Assembly: GCA_035524955.1 (NCBI GenBank)
Contig: DATLFG010000097.1
Location: 10,787 to 74,786, forward strand
Reading direction: 5' to 3'
DNA length: 64,000 bases
Origin: CAMLFJ01 sp035524955
GTDB lineage: Bacteria > Methylomirabilota > Methylomirabilia > Rokubacteriales > CSP1-6
Of this stretch, positions 7,264 to 15,887 are shown one piece after another (within the stretch, counting starts at the first letter, position 1; every line of letters begins with the position of its first letter). Made by a program: the position numbers and the translations under genes. The notes beneath the pieces are model-generated. The model was not told the DNA's origin. It saw only the letters and a list, made by a program, of their open reading frames with translations, and searched no databases.

Positions 7264-9015
7264 ATGAGCGGATCGGACGGGCGCGAGATCTACCGGGTCG
7301 TGTGGCCACGCGGGGCCAGAACGGTGCAGGCGACGGACGTCGCCCCGCGCCTCGCCACGCTCGAGGGCAAGACCATCGGCCAGCTCTGGGACGATCTCTT
7401 CCGGGGCGACGAGATCTTCCCGATCCTCGAGGAGGAGCTGGGCCGCCGCTTCCCGGGCGTCCGCTTCGTCCGCTACGACACCTTCGGCTCCACGCACGGC
7501 CGCGACGAGCAGCGGGTGCTGGCCGAGCTGCCCGGCAAGCTGCGGCGGCACGAGGTGGACGCGGTCATCTCCGGGATGGCCTGCTGAGGGAGCTGCACGC
7601 CCGCCGTGCTGCGGGCGAGTGCGGTGGCCGAGCGGGCCGGCGTGCCGACGGCCTCGCTGGTCTGCGAGGGCTTCCGCGGCCAGGCGGCCACGACCGCCAC
7701 CGGCCTGGGCCTGCCCGGCCTCCCGACGGCCCTGGTGCCGGGGCACGTCGACGTCCAGAGCGTCGAGGAGCTGCGGCAGAACCTGGTCGCGGTCACGGTG
7801 GACGCGGTCATCGCCAACCTGACGATGGCGCCGCCGCCGGCGGCGGGGGCCACCGTGGTCGAGCCCGGGCCGGGCGACATCGTCCTCGAGGGCGATCTCG
7901 ACGAGGTCAACCGCTTCTTCTACGAGAACGACTGGAGCGACGGCCTGCCCATCGTGCCGCCGACGCGCGAGCGCGTGGCCGAGTTCGTGCGCTTCGCGGA
8001 CCGGCCCGCCGAGACCGAGCTGGGCGTGCTCCTGCCGGACCGGCGCCGCGCCACCGTGTGGAACGTGGCGGTCAACGGGGTCATGGCGGGCTGCCGGCCC
8101 GAGTACATGCCGATCCTGGTGGCGCTGGTCGAGGCCATGGCCGACCCGCGCTACGGCGTCGAGCACAGCGGCAACACGCCCGGCGCCGAGACGCTGATCA
8201 TCCTGAACGGGCCCATCATCAAGGAGCTGGGCTTCAACTACGAGCAGGGCGCACTGCGGGACGGCGTCCAGGCCAACACCACCATCGGTCGCTTCTGGCG
8301 GCTCGTTCTGCGCAACGTCGCCGGGTTTCTCCACCATCGGACCGACAAGGGCACGTTCGGCAATACCTGGCGGGTGGTGCTGGCCGAGAACGAGGACGCG
8401 CTGCGCCGCATCGGCTGGCCGAGCATCGCCGAGGATGAAGGCGTGGCCGGCGGCAATGCGGTCACGATCTCGCGGTACACGGGGGGTGGCGTCATCGCCT
8501 CGGTGTTCGGCAACACCCCGGACCGGATGCTGCCGTACCTGGCCGACGCGCTGGTCGGCAAGGTGGGCTGGGAGCTCCTCTTCACGGTGGGCATGGGCGC
8601 GGGCAGCCTGCGGCCGCTGCTCATGCTGAGCCCGATCCTGGCCGAGACGCTCGCCCGGAGCGGGCTCGACAAGCCCGCGCTGAAGCGGCGGCTCTTCGAG
8701 CTGGCCCGGATCCCCGCCGCGAAGCTCGAGCGCTACGTCGGCGAGTGGACCAACCTGATGCCGGGGCGGCCGTCGCTGGCCTCGCTCGTGAAGGCGGGGC
8801 AGATTCCCGCGGTCTTCGCGGAGTCCGAGGATCCGGCGCGGCTCGTGCCCATCGTCAGCCGGCCGGAGGACCTGATGGTGGCGGTGAGCGGCGATCCGCT
8901 GCGCACCAACGCCTACGCGTTCGCCCACAACGGCATCCTGGGTTATCCCACCACGAAGCCGATCCGGCTGCCCGCGGACTGGTCGCGCCGGCTCCGGGAG
9001 GCCCGCCGCCGCTAG
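7264..9015 (+). CDS. UGSC family selenoprotein B (Sec encoded by TGA at 7585-7587), two-domain
   Basis: Read-through gives a 583-residue protein. Sec is residue 108 in S-G-M-A-C-U-G-S-C-T-P, the exact U-G-S-C signature that names the UGSC family, with a Cys immediately before and another three residues after. The flanking pattern resembles the U-G-T-C box of glycine reductase protein B. The second domain starts near residue 223 with D-W-S-D-G-L-P-I-V-P-P-T, the same position as in selenoprotein A, and includes V-A-V-N-G-V-M-A-G-C. The ATG at 7264 is preceded by GAGGGAGGGGG. The frame continues without interruption to TAG 9013-9015, whose last base begins the next gene. A standard gene caller would split it at the UGA. 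The substrate is unknown; a redox or reductive-cleavage role is inferred. Confidence 0.9.
7598..7617 (+). promoter_or_regulatory. bacterial SECIS-like hairpin after the UGA of selenoprotein B
   Basis: A perfect 7-bp stem (CGCCCGC 7598-7604 with GCGGGCG 7611-7617) closes a six-base loop CGUGCU. The loop starts 18 nt after the UGA, the same distance as in selenoprotein A, and has G as its second base, as described for bacterial SECIS elements. Confidence 0.65.
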
Positions 9016-10232
9016 TGGAGTCGCTCTGGGTCCTGCTGCCCACGGGTCAGCGTGCCTCGGGCGAGTGGATCGACGACACGCTGCGGGCGCGCGTCGAGGA
9101 GAAGGGGCTGCTCGCGCGCACGCCGCGCGCGGGCGAGTTCCCGCGCCAGCGCGTGGAGCTGATCCGCGACGCCGACCCGGGGGCCGCGGTGAACCGGCTC
9201 TACCGGGAGCGGGGCTGGACCGACGGGCTGCCCATCGTGCCGCCCACGCTCGGGCGGGTCGACGAGATGCTCGGCGCGGGTCCGCTCGAGCGCCACGCGG
9301 TGCTGGGCGAGGTGGAGCCGCTCGGGGGTGTGGCGAGCGTCGAGAAGGTCGCGGTCAACGCGGTCATGGCGGGCTGCGACCCGGCGCATTTCCCGGTGGC
9401 GCTGGCGGCGGTGCAGGCCATCCTCGATCCCACCTTCAACCTGCGCGGCGTGCAGACCACCGACGAGAACGTGGCGCCGCTGCTCATCGTCAGCGGACCG
9501 GCGGCCGCGCGGCTCGGGATCAACGCGGGCTGGGGCGCCCTCGGCCCCGGCTGGCCGGCCAACGCGGCCATCGGGCGCGCGGTGCGCCTGGTCATGAACA
9601 ACCTGGGCGGGGGATGGCCGGGCGCGGTGTCCTTCGCCGGACTCGGGCAGCCGGGACGCTACGGCCTCTGCCTGGCCGAGCGCGCGGACGTCGCGCCCTG
9701 GCCTCCGTTGCACGTGGAGCTGGGCTACGGGGCCGAGCAGAGCACGGTCACCGTGCTACGCGCGGAGACCGTCATCAACGTCACCGGCGGGCTCGACGAG
9801 CTGGCGAGCGTGATGGGCTCGGCCGCCTCGCTCTTCGGCATCCTGCACAGCGGGAAGGCGGGCGTCATCCTGTCGCCGTTCACGGCCCGGCGCCTGGCGA
9901 GCGAGGGCCTGACACGGGCCGACGTGTGCCGCGAGCTCTTCGCGCGCGGCCGCCTTCCGGCCGGGACCTGGCGCCGGTCGTGGCTCCACGCCACCGTGCG
10001 CGCGAGCGACTGGCCCGACTGGGCGCGCCGGGCGGCCGAGCGGGAGGGCTCGATCCCCGCGGTGCGCGAGCCGGAAGACATCACGCTCGTCGTGGCGGGA
10101 GCCGATCTCCCCATCCCCCAGCACGCCTACTGCCCGTCGTGGGGTCATCCGCCGTGCCGGGTGACGCGGGAGATCGGACCACAGCCGACGAGGGATGCGG
10201 AGGGCGCCGCCGAGTCCGCCGCCCCCGCTTGA
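9015..10232 (+). CDS. paralogue of the UGSC-selenoprotein C-terminal domain, no Sec domain
   Basis: 405 residues from a GTG at 9015 that overlaps the preceding TAG (TAGTG), so it is coupled to selenoprotein B. From residue 66 it matches the second domain of both selenoproteins: G-W-T-D-G-L-P-I-V-P-P-T, V-E-K-V-A-V-N-A-V-M-A-G-C, and a Gly-rich centre G-A-L-G-P-G-W-P-A-N-A-A-I-G-R. The UGSC domain is missing; the first 60 residues are a different short segment. Conserved Cys occurs in M-A-G-C. I do not recognise an enzymatic family for this domain. A heteromeric partner of selenoprotein B is the simplest guess. The frame stays open upstream of 9015, but that part is a shadow of the preceding gene. 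Confidence 0.8.
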   Translation: MESLWVLLPTGQRASGEWIDDTLRARVEEKGLLARTPRAGEFPRQRVELIRDADPGAAVNRLYRERGWTDGLPIVPPTLGRVDEMLGAGPLERHAVLGEVEPLGGVASVEKVAVNAVMAGCDPAHFPVALAAVQAILDPTFNLRGVQTTDENVAPLLIVSGPAAARLGINAGWGALGPGWPANAAIGRAVRLVMNNLGGGWPGAVSFAGLGQPGRYGLCLAERADVAPWPPLHVELGYGAEQSTVTVLRAETVINVTGGLDELASVMGSAASLFGILHSGKAGVILSPFTARRLASEGLTRADVCRELFARGRLPAGTWRRSWLHATVRASDWPDWARRAAEREGSIPAVREPEDITLVVAGADLPIPQHAYCPSWGHPPCRVTREIGPQPTRDAEGAAESAAPA

Positions 10233-10279
10233 CGCCATCCGCCCGCGGGCGCAGCATGACCCGACCGGAGGACCTGAGC

Positions 10280-11149
10280 ATGCAAGTCACCCTTGTCACC
10301 GGCACCAGCACCGGCATCGGCTTCGCGACCGCGCTGCACCTCGCGCGCCACGGCCACCGGGTGGTCGCGACCATGCGCAATCTCGCGAAGGCGGGCCCGC
10401 TCCAGGACGCGGCCCGCGCGGAGCAGCTGCCGCTCGTGGTGCGCGAGCTGGACGTGACGCGCCAGGACTCGATCGACCGCGCGGTGGCCGCGACGCGGGA
10501 GCGCGACGGCGCCATCGACGTCCTCGTCAACAACGCGGGCATCGGCGGGGCGACCCCGCTCGAGCTCACGCCCGAGGCCGAGCATCGCGCGATGTTCGAG
10601 GCCAACTACTGGGGCCCGATCCGGATGATCCAGGCGGTGCTGCCGTCCATGCGGGAGCGGCGGGCCGGGTGCATCGTCAACGTCACGTCGATCGCGGGGC
10701 GGGTAGCCACCCCGAACCAGATCGCGTACTCCGCGTCCAAGCACGCGCTGGCCGCGGCGAGCGAGGCGCTGGCCCACGAGGTGGCGGCCTTCGGGATCCG
10801 CGTGGCCATCATCGAGCCCGGCGTGATCCAGACCGCGATCTTCGAGAACTCGGCGGGCGCCACCCGCTACGACAAGACCTCGCCGTACCGGCAGATCATG
10901 CGCCGCAACGGCAAGCTGTTCGCGGCCGGCTTCCGCAACCCGGGCAATGCTGAGACCGTCGCGGCGACGATCCTCGACGCCGTCACCACCAACCGGCCGC
11001 GGCTGCGCTACCTGGTCGGCGGGGACGCGGAGGGCCTGGCCGCCGGGCGCGCCCGGATCAGCGACGAGGAGTGGGTCGCGATGGGCGGCCCACTGAGCGA
11101 CGAGGAGTACAACGCCCGCTTCAAGCGGTACTTCGGGATCGAGCTGTAG
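10280..11149 (+). CDS. SDR family NAD(P)-dependent oxidoreductase
   Basis: 289 residues of a classical short-chain dehydrogenase: T-G-T-S-T-G-I-G dinucleotide loop at residues 7-14, N-N-A-G strand, catalytic Ser in V-T-S-I-A-G, and the Y-S-A-S-K active-site pair. The start at 10280 is preceded by GGAGG; an ATG at 10256 is in frame but poorly placed. It lies 47 nt after the selenoprotein-B/paralogue pair in the same direction, so it may belong to the same transcript. Confidence 0.9.
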   Translation: MQVTLVTGTSTGIGFATALHLARHGHRVVATMRNLAKAGPLQDAARAEQLPLVVRELDVTRQDSIDRAVAATRERDGAIDVLVNNAGIGGATPLELTPEAEHRAMFEANYWGPIRMIQAVLPSMRERRAGCIVNVTSIAGRVATPNQIAYSASKHALAAASEALAHEVAAFGIRVAIIEPGVIQTAIFENSAGATRYDKTSPYRQIMRRNGKLFAAGFRNPGNAETVAATILDAVTTNRPRLRYLVGGDAEGLAAGRARISDEEWVAMGGPLSDEEYNARFKRYFGIEL

Positions 11150-11152
11150 CCG

Positions 11153-11240
11153 CCCCTCACCCTCTAGCCCCTCACCCTCTAGCCCCTCACTCTCTAGCCC
11201 CTCACCCTGCCCTCTCCCCAGAGGGGAGAGGGGATTGGGA
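11153..11240. repeat. 15-bp tandem repeats plus family A hairpin; terminator between convergent genes
   Basis: Three 15-bp units (CCCCTCACCCTCTAG, with the third varying at one base) at 11153-11197 are followed by a 10-bp perfect hairpin, CCCTCTCCCC (11210-11219) with GGGGAGAGGG (11223-11232). It separates the stops of the SDR gene (+) and an LLM gene (-), so the hairpin could terminate both. Confidence 0.75.
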
Positions 11241-12308
11241 TCAGAGGCGGGCGAGCACGCGGTCCGCGAGCTGCTGGCTGAAGCGCCACTTCTCGTCCGT
11301 GCCGGTGGCCCACATCAGCTCTCGCAGCCCGCCGCGCTCGAGCTCCTGGATGCGCTCGATCAGCTCCTCCGCGCTGCCCACCAGGCAGGTGTCGCGCACG
11401 AGGTCGGCATCGATCAGCTCGGCCTCGCCCGGATGGATGTAGGTGTAGTGGCCCTCGTGGGTGCGGAAGTGCCGGTGCGCGGCCGGGGTCTCCTCCACCA
11501 GCGCGCAGTAGCGTGTCCAGATGCGCCGGAGGAAGGGCGGGGGCTCGATGCCGCGCTCGTGTACCGCATCGTAGAAGTAGTAGACGCTGGCCATCACGTT
11601 GGGCCCCACCGCGCGGATCACCCGCTCGGAGTCGGCCGCCTCGCCGGGCTCGAGCAGGACGATGCTGGTGAGCGCGCACATGTGGAAGTCCTCGCCGAGC
11701 GTGCGCCCGTCGCGCCGGGCCCCGACCTGCGCCAGCGCGAGGGCCTCGGCGGGCGCCAGCCCGCGCGGCGGGATCGCGAAGACGAGGCCGTCGCCGTACT
11801 GGCCCGCCAGCTCCATGGCGCGCGGCCCGAAGGCCGAGACGTAGAGCGGGATCCGCGGCTCGAGGCTCATGTACTTCTTCTCGCGGATCAGCATCCTGAT
11901 CGGGTGGCGCGTGCCCTCGTAGGCGTAGTCCACCGCGTCGCCCCGGAGCAGGCCGCACAGCACGCGCAGGTACTCGCCGTAGTCTGCGATGCGCATCGGC
12001 GGATGGCCCATGCTGCGCATGGCGGTATTGCCGGTGCCGATGCCGAGGTGCACGCGGCCGGGCGCCAGCCGGTTCAGCGTGGCCATGGCAGCCACGTGCA
12101 CCGGGGGGATGCGCGTGCCGCAGATCGCCACGCCGGGGCCCAGGCGCAGCCGCGACGTCTGGCGCGCGGCCAGCGCGAGCACCGCGTAGCAGTCGGAGAA
12201 CAGCATCTGGCTGTCGGCGACCCAGGCCGAGTCGTAGCCCAGGGCCTCGATGTGGGGGTAGAAGCCGACCTCGTCGATGTCGGCCATCACGCAGACGCTC
12301 ATGCGCAT
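11241..12308 (-). CDS. LLM-class flavin-dependent oxidoreductase
   Basis: 355 residues. Luciferase-like barrel with G-Y-D-S-A-W-V-A-D-S-Q, L-A-P-G-R-V-H-L-G-I-G-T-G-N, the substrate-loop P-L-Y-V-S-A-F-G-P-R-A, and C-L-V-G-S-A-E-E-L-I-E-R-I-Q-E-L near the end, typical of F420-dependent members of the family. The start ATG at 12308 has a GAGAGGA site upstream. The substrate is unknown. It reads the same way as, and 25 nt downstream of, the TatT-like gene. Confidence 0.88.
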   Translation of the reverse strand: MRMSVCVMADIDEVGFYPHIEALGYDSAWVADSQMLFSDCYAVLALAARQTSRLRLGPGVAICGTRIPPVHVAAMATLNRLAPGRVHLGIGTGNTAMRSMGHPPMRIADYGEYLRVLCGLLRGDAVDYAYEGTRHPIRMLIREKKYMSLEPRIPLYVSAFGPRAMELAGQYGDGLVFAIPPRGLAPAEALALAQVGARRDGRTLGEDFHMCALTSIVLLEPGEAADSERVIRAVGPNVMASVYYFYDAVHERGIEPPPFLRRIWTRYCALVEETPAAHRHFRTHEGHYTYIHPGEAELIDADLVRDTCLVGSAEELIERIQELERGGLRELMWATGTDEKWRFSQQLADRVLARL

Positions 12309-12333
12309 CGCAGGGTCCTCTCCGGGTCGGGGG

Positions 12334-13083
12334 TCACTTCTTGTCGCGGATCGAGTCGAGCATCTGCCGGGCGCGCGGCGTCTCCTTGAGCGTCCAGCGC
12401 GGCCGGTCGGTGGGCGCGCGCTCGGCCAGGACGGACTCGAGCTGCTGCCGCGCCTCCGCGTAGCGGGCCGTGTTGATGTAGAGCTGCGCCAGCTCGATGC
12501 GGACGCCGGTCAGCCTGGGGTCGAGCCGCTGCGCGGTCTTGAAGTGCTCCTCCGCTTCCCGGGCGCTGCCGCCCAGCACCACCGGGAGCTCGCGGGCGAT
12601 GCTGCCGGCCATGATGTGCGCCTCGATGTTGTCGGGGTCCAGGCGCAGCACCATGTCGACCTCCTTGCGCAGTTCGCGCAGGGCCAGGGCCGAGCGGAGC
12701 AGGCCCTTGGCCTGCGACCACGAGCCGAGGGTGATCGCGTGCCAGAGGCGCGCGTCGGCGTCGTTCGGGGCCAGCTCGGTGGCGCGCCTGGCGTGGTCGC
12801 GCGCGCGCGCGTAGGCCGCCACCTTGTCGTCCTCGGTCTTCGCGCGCTCCTCGGCGAACAGGAACCAGGCGCGGGTCAGGGCCAGGAGCGTGGGCAGGTC
12901 CGCGGCGCCGCCCCGGGCCAGGTGCGCCTCGAGCAGGTCGCGGGCGCGGTCGATGCGCACGGGGTCGTCGTGGTACTGGCGCAGCATCGCGCGCGCCGTC
13001 TCGGCGGGCGTCGCGGCCGGCGCGGTCGCGGGGGCGAGGCCGCCCAGCAGCAGCAGCGTGGTCAGGAGGAGCGGCCGGCGCAT
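12334..13083 (-). CDS. TatT-like TPR protein, periplasmic (TRAP-associated family)
   Basis: 249 residues with an N-terminal signal peptide (M-R-R-P-L-L-L-T-T then a hydrophobic run ending A-T-A-P-A-A) and helical repeats. The mid-protein A-N-D-A-D-A-R-L-W-H-A-I-T-L-G-S-W-S-Q-A region resembles the TatT family associated with tripartite TRAP transporters. No TRAP genes are adjacent. The predicted location is the periplasm. It is the first gene of a two-gene run with the LLM oxidoreductase. Confidence 0.7.
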   Translation of the reverse strand: MRRPLLLTTLLLLGGLAPATAPAATPAETARAMLRQYHDDPVRIDRARDLLEAHLARGGAADLPTLLALTRAWFLFAEERAKTEDDKVAAYARARDHARRATELAPNDADARLWHAITLGSWSQAKGLLRSALALRELRKEVDMVLRLDPDNIEAHIMAGSIARELPVVLGGSAREAEEHFKTAQRLDPRLTGVRIELAQLYINTARYAEARQQLESVLAERAPTDRPRWTLKETPRARQMLDSIRDKK

Positions 13084-13234
13084 GGCCCGATCGTACCGGC
13101 CCGCGGACGGGGGCGGGGGAAAAATGCGCCGAGCGCTCGCCCGCGGCTCTCTCGAGATCCTCTTGACTCCGGGTGGCCATCAGCCTAGTGTCCGACTGCT
13201 CGAGACCCCTGGAGCAGTGAAGAGGGAGGGACAC

Positions 13235-13474
13235 GTGAGTCAGCCCGACGACCTCCTCGATCGCATCCGGCGCAGCATCCTCGCGGGTCACCTTCCCAAG
13301 GAAGCCTGTCTCGCGACCTGGTACGGCAAAGGGACGGGCCTCCGTTGTGCGGCGTGCGATCGGGCGATCACTCCGGACGAGGTCGAGGTCGAGTGTGACC
13401 TGCCGGATGGCGTCACCCTGCGGCTTCACAGCCGCTGCTACGACCTGTGGTCGCGCGAGGTCTCGGCCACCTAA
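13235..13474 (+). CDS. small zinc-ribbon-like protein of unknown function
   Basis: 79 residues from a GTG at 13235, preceded by GAGGGAGGG. It contains C-A-A-C (C-x2-C) and later H-S-R-C, a plausible zinc site, with the acidic segment D-E-V-E-V-E-C between. The N-terminal half is helical (L-L-D-R-I-R-R-S-I-L-A-G-H-L-P). The reading frame and the strong ribosome-binding site support a real gene even though it is short. Family unknown to me. Confidence 0.6.
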   Translation: MSQPDDLLDRIRRSILAGHLPKEACLATWYGKGTGLRCAACDRAITPDEVEVECDLPDGVTLRLHSRCYDLWSREVSAT

Positions 13475-13508
13475 CCCGCTCTAGCTACGAACGCGTGCTC
13501 CGCGTCCT

Positions 13509-13624
13509 ATGCACCCCCTCACCCTGTCCCTCTGCCCCTCCGAGGGCGAGGGGATCGAAACGGCTCCCTCTCCCTCGGAGAGGGAGAGGGTCGGGGTGAG
13601 GGTGGCGCACGTGTTCACGCATGA
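13509..13624. repeat. 116-bp dispersed repeat (family A long form), inverted relative to 45753-45864
   Basis: Its reverse complement matches 45753-45864 almost throughout: the ends GTGAACACGTGCGC and GGGTGAGGGGTGCAT, and the middle GAGCCGTTTCGATCCCCTCG. It contains CCCTCACCC/GGGTGAGGG arms. It occupies part of a 377-nt gap (13475-13851) before the hybrid kinase; I see nothing else definite in that gap. Confidence 0.85.
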
Positions 13625-13851
13625 TCCTGAGTAAGTCCGTGGCCCGGCGGCCCTTGCCGGCGCAGGTCTGGCAAGAGAAATGCCTGAAAGGCTCTCCGCC
13701 CCGGTCGGGCCGGCCAGATGTGTGAAATGGCTGCGACAAGCGACCGAAGGTGTGGCGACCCGGTAAAAACGTCGGGAAAGAAATACCGCGAGGGAAAGGG
13801 CCCGGATTGGCAAGGCGACAAGGGAGGGCGCAGCCTCGAAAGATCGATCCG

Positions 13852-15435
13852 ATGGCGGGAACGGACGAGGACGCGGGGCGCCTGGCCGCGATCATCGACT
13901 CCTCGGACGACGCCATCGTGAGCAAGACGCTCGAAGGGATCATCACATCCTGGAACCGGGGGGCCGAGCGCATCTTCGGCTATACCGCCGCGGAGGCGGT
14001 GGGCCGGCACATCTCGTTGATCATCCCGGAGGAGCGGCACGGGGAGGAGCGCGAGGTCCTGGCCCGCCTCGTCAAGGGAGATCGGATCGATCACTTCGAG
14101 ACGATACGGCGGGCCAAGGACGGCCGGCGCGTCGAGATCTCCCTCTCGGTATCGCCGGTCCGGAACTCGGCCGGGCGCATCGTCGGGGCCTCGAAGGTGG
14201 CGCGCGACATCTCGGATCGGCGACAGCTCGAGCGGGACCGCCAGGCGCTCCTCGATCGCGAGCAGGAGGCCCGCGCCGAGGCCGAAGCGTTGAACCGAAG
14301 CAAGGATGACTTCCTCGCGACGCTGTCCCACGAGCTCCGGACCCCCCTCAATGCCATCTACGGCTGGGCCCGCATGCTCGCCACGGGCGGTCTCGACGAG
14401 ACGGTGACTCGCCGGGCGATCGACGCGATCCTCCGCAACGCGGCGGCGCAGGTTCAGCTCATCGAGGATCTGTTCGATGTCTCGCGCGTGATCACCGGCA
14501 ACATGCGTCTGGACGTGCGGCCCCTGCACGTCGCCGCGGTGCTCGAGGCCGCGCTCGACACCGTCCGGCCCGCCGCCGCTGCGAAGGGGGTCCGCCTCGA
14601 GTCGATCCTCGATCCCCGTGCGGGGATGATGATGGGAGATCCCGCCCGCCTCCAGCAGGTGGCCTGGAATCTGTTCATGAACGCGGTCAAGTTCACGCCG
14701 AGAGGTGGTCGGGTCGACGTGCAGCTGCGGCGCGCGGGCGGGCAGATCGAGATGGTGGTCAGCGACACCGGAGAAGGCATCGCGCCCGAGCACATGCCGC
14801 GCATCTTCCAGCGATTCGGCCAGGCCGACGGCAGCTCGACGCGCCGGCACGCCGGGCTCGGCATCGGGCTGGCACTCGTCCGGCACCTCGTCGATCTTCA
14901 CGGAGGCGCGGTCAGTGCCCACAGTGCGGGCGCTGGGCTCGGGGCCACGTTCACGGTGACCCTGCCGGTGGCCGCGGTGCCCGCGCTCCCGCCGACCGCG
15001 GTGGGCGACAACGTGGGCGTGCCCGGACCCGGTCACGCGAAGTCGATCTCGCTCCGCGACCTTCGGATCCTGGTCGTGGATGACGATGCCGACGGTCTGG
15101 AGCTGGCGGCGCTCGTTCTCATCGATGCGGGGGCCGAGGTGCGGGTATCGCCGTCCCCGGTCGGCGCGATGGCCGTCCTCGAGAGCTGGCCCGCCCACGT
15201 GCTGGTGACGGACCTCGAGATGCCGGGCGAGGACGGCGTGAGCCTCTTGCAGCGGGCCCGCCGGGTGACGACGCGGCAGGGGCGCCGGCTGCCCGCGCTG
15301 GCCCTGACCGCGTATGGGCGATCGGAGGACCGGGTCCGGGCTCTGGCGGCCGGCTTCAACCTGCACCTGGGCAAGCCGGTCGACCCGGCGGAGCTGGTGC
15401 TGGCGGTGGCGAGTCTGGGCGGCCGCACGGAGTAG
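13852..15435 (+). CDS. hybrid sensor histidine kinase/response regulator
   Basis: About 527 residues from the ATG at 13852; the frame is open upstream without conserved sequence. Order of domains: PAS (about 10-125, starts I-I-D-S-S-D-D-A-I-V), HisKA with S-H-E-L-R-T-P-L-N-A-I-Y-G-W-A, HATPase_c with N box W-N-L-F-M-N-A-V-K-F-T-P, G1 S-D-T-G-E-G-I and G2 G-L-G-I-G-L-A-L-V, then a receiver domain with D-D-D-A-D-G and the phospho-acceptor Asp in V-T-D-L-E-M-P-G. No membrane segment, so it is a cytoplasmic sensor. It ends close to rnpB on the opposite strand. Confidence 0.92.
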   Translation: MAGTDEDAGRLAAIIDSSDDAIVSKTLEGIITSWNRGAERIFGYTAAEAVGRHISLIIPEERHGEEREVLARLVKGDRIDHFETIRRAKDGRRVEISLSVSPVRNSAGRIVGASKVARDISDRRQLERDRQALLDREQEARAEAEALNRSKDDFLATLSHELRTPLNAIYGWARMLATGGLDETVTRRAIDAILRNAAAQVQLIEDLFDVSRVITGNMRLDVRPLHVAAVLEAALDTVRPAAAAKGVRLESILDPRAGMMMGDPARLQQVAWNLFMNAVKFTPRGGRVDVQLRRAGGQIEMVVSDTGEGIAPEHMPRIFQRFGQADGSSTRRHAGLGIGLALVRHLVDLHGGAVSAHSAGAGLGATFTVTLPVAAVPALPPTAVGDNVGVPGPGHAKSISLRDLRILVVDDDADGLELAALVLIDAGAEVRVSPSPVGAMAVLESWPAHVLVTDLEMPGEDGVSLLQRARRVTTRQGRRLPALALTAYGRSEDRVRALAAGFNLHLGKPVDPAELVLAVASLGGRTE

Positions 15436-15444
15436 CTCTTGAAA

Positions 15445-15849
15445 TGCGCCAGAGAGGGCCTGTGAGCCGGGTTCTGTCTGACCGCCCCGGTTCCCCGTGA
15501 CGGCGAGATGATCATTTCTCTAGGACGCCGGTTACCCGACGCCTCAAGCGGCCATACCCGAGAGCACCACGCGGGCCGCGCTTCACCTGCTCTCGCGAGC
15601 AGGATCGCTCTCCTATTTGGCCTTGCTCCGGGTGGGGTTTACCGAGCCGACCCGGTCACCCGGGCCGCTGGTGAGCTCTTACCTCACCGTTTCACCCTTA
15701 CCGTCCGTGAGGGCGGCGGTTTGCTTTCTGTGGCACTGTCCATGGGGTTGCCCCCCCTGGCCGTTAGCCAGCACCCTGCCCTGCGGAGCCCGGACTTTCC
15801 TCCCGCACGGGAATGCCGTGCCGGCGATCATCCAGCCTTCTCTGGCGCA
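15445..15849 (-). ncRNA. rnpB: RNase P RNA, bacterial class A
   Basis: Read on the minus strand, it has the conserved core G-A-G-G-A-A-A-G-T-C-C-G-G-G-C-T-C near the 5' end, GACAGTGCCACAGAAAGCA in the middle, GGTAAGGGTGAAACGGTG, and the 3' conserved AGACAGAACCCGGCTCACAGG. The ends TGCGCCAGAGAAGG and CCTCTCTGGCGCA pair to form P1. It is the catalytic subunit that matures tRNA 5' ends. Ends are estimated from P1 and may be off by a few bases. Confidence 0.95.
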
Positions 15850-15887
15850 ATCAAAGAGCGTGTGTCGCCGCCTCGAAGTATAGCCCG

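Noticed and set aside
5365..7587. Both selenoprotein genes as nonsense-mutated pseudogenes or sequencing errors
   Set aside because: Two independent genes carry TGA at the same motif position, each followed by a Cys and a hairpin with equal spacing, and both reading frames stay intact on each side.
11153..11197. Tandem CCCCTCACCCTCTAG units as a CRISPR array
   Set aside because: Units are 15 bp and contiguous without spacers, and no cas gene is present.
13625..13851. A riboswitch or leader RNA before the hybrid kinase gene
   Set aside because: No recognised aptamer consensus could be matched; only a short TTGCCGG hairpin is apparent.
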